Below are positions 31,156 through 37,785 of a stretch of DNA of 41,048 nt, piece after piece. Every line of letters begins with the position of its first letter. Positions within the stretch are counted from its first letter, which is position 1. Made by a program: the position numbers and the translations under genes. The notes under the pieces are model-generated. The model did not search any database, was not told the origin of the DNA, and saw nothing but the letters and a program-made list of their open reading frames with translations. Source of the stretch: Planctomycetota bacterium (lineage in GTDB: Bacteria > Planctomycetota > Phycisphaerae > Phycisphaerales > SM1A02); the NCBI GenBank assembly GCA_014381555.1, contig JACNLO010000036.1, positions 1 through 41,048 of the forward strand, written 5' to 3'.

Positions 31156-33306
31156 CTATCGAATAAAAAGCATATCGGTATAGGTAGGCAGAGGCCAAAT
31201 ATCGCTTGGTATAGTTTCTTCAATCTGATCGGAAATTAGTCTGGCTTGGGACATCTCAGGAAGAATAGTGTTGCAAACATATTCTGCGCCTTGAAGATTG
31301 TTTTTCTGTGTGCTTTGAATCATAGTTTGCAAACTTTCCATGACACCTTGCAACTGTTCAGCCAACCTTGCCAAGTCTCCTAATTTAGCAGCAGAACGAC
31401 TACATTCGACTGAAGCTTCGTGTGACGACTGCACTATCAAAGCAAGTTCTCCTTGATACCGTAACGCTGCTGGAAGGACCTTTGTGGAGAGCATCATCAT
31501 AAGAATACGAGCTTCAATTCTGATAATTTTGTAATACTGTTCTAGCAACACTTCACTACGTGCAGTTAGTTCACGGTTACTTAAAACGTTATACCGATCA
31601 AACAGGTCCAATGCTTTTTGTGTTGCAAGTGCTGGGATTGCATCTGCAGTAGTTATCAAATTTGGAAGACCTCTTCTGGCGGCCTCTTCATGCCACTCAC
31701 TTGAATAGTTATCACCATCGAAGATAACTTTTCGGTGATCACGTAGAACTTCTCGCAATAGTGCTCGAGCAGCGCTGTCCTTTTGTTCCTCTGATTCGCT
31801 CCCAGCAAGTGTCGATTCAAGTGAGGTTGCGAAGTAATCCAACGACTCGGCGATAATTGTGTTAAGAATAGTGTTTGGCCAAGCAATAGTTGACGTTGAG
31901 CCAACGGCTCTAAACTCAAATTTGTTCCCTGTGAACGCGAATGGGCTTGTCCGGTTTCGATCATCACTGTGCTTGTCCACAGAAGGCATAGTTTCGGCGC
32001 CAAGATTCAGAGTACCTTCTTCGTATGCTTCATTTGGTGAATCATTTTCAATTTGGTCAAGAATTCCGTTGAGCATCTTTCCAAGGTAAATAGACATGAT
32101 TGCAGGGGGAGCTTCATTTGCGCCTAGTCTGTGATCATTTGCAGCAGATGCAATGGATGCACGAAGAAGATCGGCGTGCATATCAACTGCTCTAATGACA
32201 GCACATAAAAAGAGGAGGAAAGGCACGTTGTTATAAGGATCTTTGCCTGGACTTAGTAAGTTCTTTCCAGTATCTGTAGCAATTGACCAGTTGTTATGTT
32301 TTCCAGAGCCATTAACGCCTGCAAAAGGTTTTTCGTGTAGTAAGCATACAAAGCCATGTGCTTCGGCAGTAGTCTTTAAAATGCTCATCAAGAGCATTTG
32401 ATGATCAGAAGCGACATTTGCATTTTCATATGAAGGAGCGATTTCGTACTGCCCTGGTGCAACTTCATTATGACGAGTTTTTACAGGGATTCCCAGCTCG
32501 TACAATTGTTGTTCCGCATCATCCATAAATGACAAGACACGCTCTGGAATTTTGCCAAAGTAGTGGTCATCTAGTTGGTGACCTTTAGGTGGAGGAGTGC
32601 CGATAAGTGTTCGCCCACATAGAAGTAGGTCTTCTCGGTTAGCAACAAAAGATTCATCAACTAGAAAATACTCTTGTTCTAAACCAAGAGTTGTAATTAC
32701 TCGAGAAACAGAGGGGTCCTTGCCAAATATTTCTATTATTCGCATTGCTTGTACATTTACTACATCAATTGAACGAAGCAATGGTGTTTTCTTGTCGAGC
32801 GCTTCTCCAGTCCACGACACGAAAGCAGTGGGGATGCATAAAGTGCCGCCCTCTTCGTTTGGCATAATAAATGCAGGGCTAGTAGCATCCCAAGCCGTAT
32901 ATCCGCGAGCTTCCCATGTGTCGCGAATGCCACCAGATGGAAAACTTGATGCGTCTGGTTCGCCACGTATCAACATGTCTCCAGCAAATTCGGCAATTGC
33001 ACCTTTTTCGGTGGGCTCAAGAAAAGCGTCATGCTTTTCTGCAGTGGCCCCGGTAAGTGGTTGAAACCAATGCGTGTAGTGGGTACACCCATTATCGATT
33101 GCCCACTCCATCATGCCGTGAGCAACGCTATTGGCAATAGCGGAATCAAGTGGTTTTGCTTTTCCCATCGTTTCCAGTAAAGAATCATAGACATCTGGCT
33201 GAAGGTATCTAAGCATGATGTCACCGGAAAATGTTCGACACCCATAATTATTGCAGTAGTCGTTAGTTTGCAAATCCGTTACATTTGACATAGTTATATG
33301 TTCCAT
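31156..33306 (-). CDS. glnN: Glutamine synthetase type III
   Basis: A 716-residue enzyme of the GSIII family, which makes glutamine from glutamate, ammonia and ATP. Family marks: the long N-terminal region with CTHYTHWFQPLTG, SFPSGGIRDTWEARGYTAWD and AFIMPNEEGGTLCIPTAF; the catalytic core GVNGSGKHNNWS; DRNRTSPFAFTGNKFEFRAVGS; and a GSIII-type C-terminal extension. GSI and GSII are shorter (about 470 and 370). The ATG has a strong AGGAGG SD (33320-33315), 8 nt upstream. It lies 63 nt after trpA on the same strand, and a perfect inverted repeat fills that gap. It lacks the GSI adenylylation context. Confidence 0.95.
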   Translation of the reverse strand: MEHITMSNVTDLQTNDYCNNYGCRTFSGDIMLRYLQPDVYDSLLETMGKAKPLDSAIANSVAHGMMEWAIDNGCTHYTHWFQPLTGATAEKHDAFLEPTEKGAIAEFAGDMLIRGEPDASSFPSGGIRDTWEARGYTAWDATSPAFIMPNEEGGTLCIPTAFVSWTGEALDKKTPLLRSIDVVNVQAMRIIEIFGKDPSVSRVITTLGLEQEYFLVDESFVANREDLLLCGRTLIGTPPPKGHQLDDHYFGKIPERVLSFMDDAEQQLYELGIPVKTRHNEVAPGQYEIAPSYENANVASDHQMLLMSILKTTAEAHGFVCLLHEKPFAGVNGSGKHNNWSIATDTGKNLLSPGKDPYNNVPFLLFLCAVIRAVDMHADLLRASIASAANDHRLGANEAPPAIMSIYLGKMLNGILDQIENDSPNEAYEEGTLNLGAETMPSVDKHSDDRNRTSPFAFTGNKFEFRAVGSTSTIAWPNTILNTIIAESLDYFATSLESTLAGSESEEQKDSAARALLREVLRDHRKVIFDGDNYSSEWHEEAARRGLPNLITTADAIPALATQKALDLFDRYNVLSNRELTARSEVLLEQYYKIIRIEARILMMMLSTKVLPAALRYQGELALIVQSSHEASVECSRSAAKLGDLARLAEQLQGVMESLQTMIQSTQKNNLQGAEYVCNTILPEMSQARLISDQIEETIPSDIWPLPTYTDMLFIR

Positions 33307-33320
33307 TTTGAGGGCCTCCT

Positions 33321-33352
33321 GCCAATCATCTGTAGTATCTAATCTGATTGGC
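33321..33352 (-). promoter_or_regulatory. Perfect inverted repeat immediately upstream of the glnN SD
   Basis: GCCAATCA (33321-33328) and TGATTGGC (33345-33352) form a perfect 8-bp inverted repeat with a 16-nt spacer. The proximal arm is contiguous with the AGGAGG SD. It could be a hairpin that controls access to the ribosome site or an operator for a nitrogen regulator. No T-run is present, so it is not an intrinsic terminator. Confidence 0.5.
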
Positions 33353-33369
33353 GTGCAAGCAAGGTCTAT

Positions 33370-34128
33370 CTAAGAAATATCTGAAACAAATTGCTTCGCA
33401 GCTAGTGCCGCGTCCTTGGACTCATCCATTCTCCGAACAAGAGCAGACCCTACAATCGCAGCGTCTGCTGAAGCGTGCACTTGCTCCACGTGTTTTGAAG
33501 TTGAAATACCAAACCCAACCGCTAGTGGCAAATCTGTAACGGATCTAATTTCAGCGATACGAGTACTAAGTTCGGGCATTTCGTTTTGCTCTCCTGTGAG
33601 TCCAGTTCGAGCAAGAATGTAAAGGAATCCACTGGAAAGATTAGAAAGTTGTTCTACACGGCATAGAGGGGTCGTAGGGGCAACTAGCATTGAAAAAGAA
33701 GTGCCTATGGCTTCGCAGTGAGCTGATAGTGTCGCAGCATCAATATCATCAATATCAGGAATTATAAAACCATCTGCACCGGCTTCAGCAAAGCGATCAA
33801 GACATGCAGTCCCTCCACTTCTGCGGACGATGGAATAACTAACCATCGCAATCAGACCAACATCAACCTTGGATCGAACTCTGGAAATCATTCCAATTGC
33901 GTGGGCAGGAGTTACTCCTTTGCCAAGGGCTCTGTGCATAGCTTTCGCAATTACTGGGCCATCAGCAATGGGGTCACTAAACGGGATTCCAATCTCAATG
34001 ATATCGGCGCCTGCTTCAGCCATCGCAACAATTGCGCCTTCACTTGTCTCAATCGAGGGGTCGCCCGCCACTAGAAAGGGCATAAGCTTTTTTGACTTCG
34101 TATCAAAAATAGTTTTGATTCTGTTCAT
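33370..34128 (-). CDS. trpA: Tryptophan synthase alpha chain
   Basis: TrpA splits indole-3-glycerol phosphate to indole and glyceraldehyde 3-phosphate. The motif IIEIGIPFSDPIADGPVI carries both catalytic acids (the Glu of EIG and the Asp of ADGP). LMPFLVAGDPS, GADGFIIPDIDDID, ARTGLTGEQNE and LAVGFGIST complete the family pattern. The usual YNP of the active-site loop is YSI here. At 252 residues it is slightly shorter than the usual 260-270. The ATG overlaps the mazG-like stop by 4 bases. trpB is not in the window, so the tryptophan genes are split or scattered in this genome. Confidence 0.93.
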   Translation of the reverse strand: MNRIKTIFDTKSKKLMPFLVAGDPSIETSEGAIVAMAEAGADIIEIGIPFSDPIADGPVIAKAMHRALGKGVTPAHAIGMISRVRSKVDVGLIAMVSYSIVRRSGGTACLDRFAEAGADGFIIPDIDDIDAATLSAHCEAIGTSFSMLVAPTTPLCRVEQLSNLSSGFLYILARTGLTGEQNEMPELSTRIAEIRSVTDLPLAVGFGISTSKHVEQVHASADAAIVGSALVRRMDESKDAALAAKQFVSDIS

Positions 34129-34421
34129 TTCACACCTTTAGGACCGCCGTTTTTGATGTATTTCTCTTCAATCGCTAGTGTGAGATCGATATTTGTGATA
34201 TTTGCTAAAGTCGCAAGCCAAGCACAAACATCAGCAAATTCTTCTTTCAAATTATCCAGATCGGGGTCTCCGCGTTCATATTTACCCAAAGCATGGGCTA
34301 ATTCGCCAAATTCTTCAGACAGCCACAAGAACGTCTTAGCTATGCCCCGAGCGTCGTCAGTCGCAAAGTACTTTTTACGGATGAGTTGTTGAAACTCGCG
34401 TATTGTCATCTCCTGAGCCAT
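34125..34421 (-). CDS. MazG-like nucleotide pyrophosphohydrolase
   Basis: A 98-residue all-helical protein. LSEEFGELAHALGKYERGD carries the EExxE motif and NLKEEFADVCAWLATLANI carries the second metal-binding ExxD motif, matching MazG/dUTPase-like pyrophosphohydrolases. Such enzymes hydrolyse NTPs or dNTPs to monophosphate and pyrophosphate, often to clean up damaged nucleotides. It is the single-domain form. Overlaps trpA by 4 bases (ATGA) and leads a probable mazG-trpA-glnN transcription unit. The link to tryptophan synthesis is not obvious. No SD is seen before the ATG. Confidence 0.85.
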   Translation of the reverse strand: MAQEMTIREFQQLIRKKYFATDDARGIAKTFLWLSEEFGELAHALGKYERGDPDLDNLKEEFADVCAWLATLANITNIDLTLAIEEKYIKNGGPKGVK

Positions 34422-34639
34422 ATATGGGAAGGATAGCAGGTCCTTGAAGTTTCATTGTTCTTTATATTAATCAAGCAATATCAAGGGCATTCCCTTCCAA
34501 AACCCAATGAAATTACTATACTTATGTCTAAGTTATACTTTACGGTACAAATTGGACTTTAATTCTGTTGGTCTTTTCTTCTAAACTCCGAAATAAGTAC
34601 TTGTATAACTGCACACGAGGACTCTACAGGAGATTAAAG

Positions 34640-35161
34640 ATGTTCAAACTTTGTACAACAATAGGGCTATTCATAGTTGTACTCTCAGCAATGGGGTGTA
34701 ACCAGCAAACTCGTCCGTATAGGTATAGGAGCGAATTCAGAGTCGCCCCAGTCCTTAATGTTAATAATCCACAATGGGTACGTGGACCTGTTCCATCAGC
34801 ATACTTGCTTGGTAGAAGCCCAAATGAGGGTAACTACAATTATTACAATTCTGGCACTTGGGAAGATACTCGGTATCCAAGGTATAACGACCAGTACAGA
34901 GGTGCTGAAGGTAGATACTACGCTTGGGATCCTGACTACTACGATGAATCTCACTCAGCCGAAAGAGTCACAGTTGGCCGCAGAGAACTCGAACTCTCAA
35001 GGCGGATGGAAGTCGAAGATGATAATCGCAGAATAATTCTTCAGCGTCATGAAGACGAAAGAGCAACAGCCCGCGAAAAGGATATTGACGCGGTCACTCG
35101 AATAGTTGAAATACAGACAAGACGAGCAGTTCGTCCTGGTCGAACATATACAGTAGAGTAG
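34640..35161 (+). CDS. Putative lipoprotein, Tyr/Arg-rich, function unknown
   Basis: A 173-residue protein. A frame opening at 34568 exists, but the ATG at 34640 has AGGAGA (34628-34633) and begins a lipoprotein signal (FKLCTTIGLFIVVLSAMGC, with Cys at about residue 20), so I choose it. The mature part is rich in Tyr, Arg, Asn and Pro (NYNYYNSGTWEDTRYPRY), then a strongly charged helical stretch (VGRRELELSRRMEVEDDNRR). No domain recognised. It is first of three same-strand lipoprotein genes, followed 39 nt later by the FlgO-domain gene. Confidence 0.7.
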   Translation: MFKLCTTIGLFIVVLSAMGCNQQTRPYRYRSEFRVAPVLNVNNPQWVRGPVPSAYLLGRSPNEGNYNYYNSGTWEDTRYPRYNDQYRGAEGRYYAWDPDYYDESHSAERVTVGRRELELSRRMEVEDDNRRIILQRHEDERATAREKDIDAVTRIVEIQTRRAVRPGRTYTVE

Positions 35162-35200
35162 AAATACAGATTGATGTACCTTAATTCTAGGAAAAACATA

Positions 35201-35902
35201 ATGAATAAGAGTTTGTTACTAATTGGAACTGCCGTGCTTGCTTCTAGCGTAATTGGATGTGAAGGCTGGAATCACAGCAAAAGAATTCACTGGGAACAAG
35301 GCACCCCAGGGGCTGCTCACTGGAAGGTGAACAATGACCGTGATGCTCAAGATCACATCATGGAGTTGGACGACACCCCAACTTACTTACCTACCTTCGA
35401 TGCGAATTATGAAAAGTCTGCGTACAACGCTGTCAGCCATATGCTTTCAACAGCACACCCACCTGCAGGGTTCTTCGAGGTGTTTAATCCCGATCGTCCA
35501 GTCCTTTACTCGACAACTGTAGATTTAAATGACTATTCAAACACAACAAACTTTGGCAGATTGCATGCCGAACTCTTTTCGGCTGCTCTGATTCAACACT
35601 GGCAAAATGATTTAGTGAAGATGACGTTAAGGCAAAGTTCAATTCCAATTATCCCTCAAGAAGGTGAATTCCTGTTATCTAGGGATATTCGCGAATTAAC
35701 TTCAGACTACAACGCAGGGGCTGTGCTGGTTAGTACCTATTCCGTTGCTCCTGACAAGGTTTATTTGAACCTTCAACTTATCAATGTAGATTTCAACACC
35801 GTTGTTGCAGCAGTGAGTTACAGCATACCTCTTGGACCTAGAACTATTGGCATGTTAGAGAATGTTGAAATTCCTGCACATGCAGGGAGTTTTCTACAAT
35901 GA
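35201..35902 (+). CDS. FlgO-domain outer-membrane lipoprotein
   Basis: A 233-residue protein. The start at 35201 (AGGA about 8 nt upstream) yields a lipoprotein signal MNKSLLLIGTAVLASSVIGC. Residues about 60-225 match the FlgO pattern: NYEKSAYNAVSHMLSTAHPP, STTVDLNDYSNTTNFGRLHA, GEFLLSRDIRELTSDYNAGA and STYSVAPDKVYLNLQLINVD. FlgO was first described as an outer-membrane lipoprotein affecting Vibrio flagella, but the domain is also found in genomes and loci without flagella. No flagellar gene is nearby. It overlaps the next lipoprotein gene by 4 bases (ATGA). Confidence 0.8.
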   Translation: MNKSLLLIGTAVLASSVIGCEGWNHSKRIHWEQGTPGAAHWKVNNDRDAQDHIMELDDTPTYLPTFDANYEKSAYNAVSHMLSTAHPPAGFFEVFNPDRPVLYSTTVDLNDYSNTTNFGRLHAELFSAALIQHWQNDLVKMTLRQSSIPIIPQEGEFLLSRDIRELTSDYNAGAVLVSTYSVAPDKVYLNLQLINVDFNTVVAAVSYSIPLGPRTIGMLENVEIPAHAGSFLQ

Positions 35903-36396
35903 AACTGGTTCTTTTACTGCTTCTGACCACATCACTTTCCATTGCGGGGTGTACTAAACAAACTACCGCACGATTAGGCAACCCTATGTATTTGCCTGAT
36001 AATTGGCTTACCGTAAAGGCGACAGCTTGGCAATTTAGGGAACTTCCTGAACAAAGTCAAAATGATCTTATTAATTTACGAGCCAAGTTAGTTGAAGAAC
36101 GTAATGGTCGCTACTACTCTTTTTACGGGCATCTTCGTCCAGAAGTTGTAGAAGAGATTAAGGCAACGAAAGAGAGCTTGAATGAAGCCTTTTTTGATTT
36201 GCAATATTCATCTGACGCTATTATGGCCTCAATTACTCCAAATCTCCGTGGGCTTTCAGATACTTACGCTGAAAACGAAGCTGGAATTGCAGTGACTAAT
36301 AATGCGAACTCTCGCATGCTCGATGATGACGCTGTACGGCTCTTATTGCTCGATAAGCCATCACTTTTAAGCACTCATCCTGTAGTAGAAAATTAA
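35899..36396 (+). CDS. Putative lipoprotein, function unknown
   Basis: A 165-residue protein with a textbook lipoprotein signal (MKLVLLLLLTTSLSIAGC, lipobox S-I-A-G-C). The mature part is mostly helical and charged (ELPEQSQNDLINLRAKLVEE, VVEEIKATKESLNEAFFDLQ). No domain recognised. The start overlaps the stop of the FlgO-domain gene, so the two products probably act together in the outer membrane. A strong terminator lies 19 nt after the stop. Confidence 0.75.
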   Translation: MKLVLLLLLTTSLSIAGCTKQTTARLGNPMYLPDNWLTVKATAWQFRELPEQSQNDLINLRAKLVEERNGRYYSFYGHLRPEVVEEIKATKESLNEAFFDLQYSSDAIMASITPNLRGLSDTYAENEAGIAVTNNANSRMLDDDAVRLLLLDKPSLLSTHPVVEN

Positions 36397-36415
36397 CCTT
36401 TTAAACTTTAGATAC

Positions 36416-36447
36416 ACCCGCCCGCAACTCAGTGGGCGGGTTTTTTT
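36416..36447 (+). terminator. Strong intrinsic terminator of the lipoprotein operon
   Basis: A perfect 8-bp stem ACCCGCCC (36416-36423) / GGGCGGGT (36434-36441) with a 10-nt loop is followed by a run of seven T residues. It is the clearest terminator in the window. Confidence 0.92.
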
Positions 36448-36518
36448 AATGCCTTCTGAAAAGATTGATGCAGTTGGCGCTTATCTTTGAAACCCTAAGT
36501 ATTCAATGGAGGTAGAGG

Positions 36519-36869
36519 TTGATTGCAATGAACAATACTGACGACTCGAATCGCGAAACCTCTATTACTTTAACAATGCAAGACCAAAGTTGCGCTCTAG
36601 TTATAGGTGGAGACTTAAGACAAATAGAGGTGATTCGAGAATTCTGGCAGGCATCGATTGAAGCTATCAATAGTAATCCACCAGCACTTTGGATTAACTT
36701 TACTACTGTCGACTTTGCAGATACGAAACTCGCCGCGTGCATCATTGCTATTATGAAACGAGCATATGAAGTCGGAGTACAGGTCTATATAATTGGCTCA
36801 AAAGCAGTCTCTGAAATACTCCAACTGTGTAAATTCCCGCCACTAGAACAAATTACCAAGGTCGCGTGA
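36519..36869 (+). CDS. STAS-domain protein
   Basis: A 116-residue protein with the STAS (anti-sigma-antagonist type) fold pattern: ALVIGGDLRQIEVIREFWQA, PPALWINFTTVDFADTKLAA (the strand-turn-helix holding the usual phosphorylatable Ser/Thr), and GVQVYIIGSKAVSEILQLC. The residue after FAD is T, a possible phosphosite. The start is TTG at 36519 because GGAGG (36508-36512) lies 6 nt before it; ATG at 36528 is an alternative with AGAGG at 9 nt. STAS proteins often act in switches with kinases and phosphatases. A Ser/Thr kinase gene is nearby but on the other strand. Confidence 0.78.
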   Translation: MIAMNNTDDSNRETSITLTMQDQSCALVIGGDLRQIEVIREFWQASIEAINSNPPALWINFTTVDFADTKLAACIIAIMKRAYEVGVQVYIIGSKAVSEILQLCKFPPLEQITKVA

Positions 36870-36873
36870 TTCT

Positions 36874-37785
36874 TCACTCCAATAATTGATGCAAAACGAT
36901 GTCGGGTTCTCGAACTGTTTGTTCGTGTTCATTGCACACTGCATATTTGAATCCGGGGCGCAGGGCACCACCAGCAAAATTTCCGTCGGGGGTCATCGCT
37001 ATAAAGGCGACTTGGTGTTCTTTTTTCAGGGGCCAACACTCAACCAGTCGAGCGAGGGTATCGTGAATTGCTTCTTCTGGTGATGCACCACGACCCATCA
37101 ATTCCACAACGAGAAAAGCGCCAGAGATACCACTAATAAGTTCTCCGTGACCAGTTGCGGTTGCTGCACCCCGAAGTGGATCAACGTACAGTCCGTGACC
37201 GATGATTGGCGAATCACCAACTCGCCCCGGCACTTTCCACGCCATACCGCTTGTGCTACAGGAGCCCGCCATTGTTCCACCGGCATCAAGGGCAAGAGTT
37301 CCTATTGTGTCATGACTTCCGAAGAGTTCGCCGTGCCCATGATCAAAAGGAGCAGGGGGCGTCGCCTGTGCATTTGATTTTTTCCAATGTTCCCACTTTG
37401 CTTTTGCGCGGTCTGAGCAAATGTTTTCTGATGGCAATCCGTGAGAATTCGCAAAATCATCAGCAAGCGAACCAACAAGCATCTTGTGCTCAGTTTGCTC
37501 CATCACGAGACGAGCAGCAGTTACTGGGTGGAGATGGCGTTCCATTGCACATACCGCTCCGCTTTGCGGTGGTGAAAGCATCACTGCAGCGTCAAATGTA
37601 CAACGGCCTTCGCGGTCGGGCAACCCGCCAAAACCGACCGAGTCAATCGACTCGTCTGTCTCTGCAGCAATCGCGCATGCTTCAACAACGTCCAATGCGG
37701 AACCAACTGTAGCAAGTTTCGGATATTCGGCTTCAATAATGGGAAGCGAAAACGACCACGTGGAAATGAGCAGCGGAGATGTCAC
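36874..37785 (-). CDS. Glycosylasparaginase-like Ntn hydrolase (N4-GlcNAc-asparaginase family)
   Basis: A 303-residue protein of the T2 Ntn-hydrolase family. The nucleophile motif SHDTIGTLALD places Thr160 at the self-cleavage site; GMAWKVPGRVGDSPIIGHGL and GAATATGHGE are the family's substrate-pocket blocks. The precursor should cleave before Thr160 into alpha and beta chains. Members hydrolyse the Asn-GlcNAc bond of glycoasparagines or related beta-aspartyl amides. There is no signal peptide, so it is predicted cytoplasmic, unlike lysosomal AGA. The GTG start overlaps the kinase stop by 4 bases, so it is translationally coupled to the kinase. Confidence 0.87.
   Translation of the reverse strand: MTSPLLISTWSFSLPIIEAEYPKLATVGSALDVVEACAIAAETDESIDSVGFGGLPDREGRCTFDAAVMLSPPQSGAVCAMERHLHPVTAARLVMEQTEHKMLVGSLADDFANSHGLPSENICSDRAKAKWEHWKKSNAQATPPAPFDHGHGELFGSHDTIGTLALDAGGTMAGSCSTSGMAWKVPGRVGDSPIIGHGLYVDPLRGAATATGHGELISGISGAFLVVELMGRGASPEEAIHDTLARLVECWPLKKEHQVAFIAMTPDGNFAGGALRPGFKYAVCNEHEQTVREPDIVLHQLLE

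Noticed and set aside
34480-34500. Hairpin AAGGG-CATT-CCCTT between mazG and the lipoprotein genes
   Set aside because: Stem is 5 bp without a T-run and both flanking genes point away; could be an operator but there is no further support.
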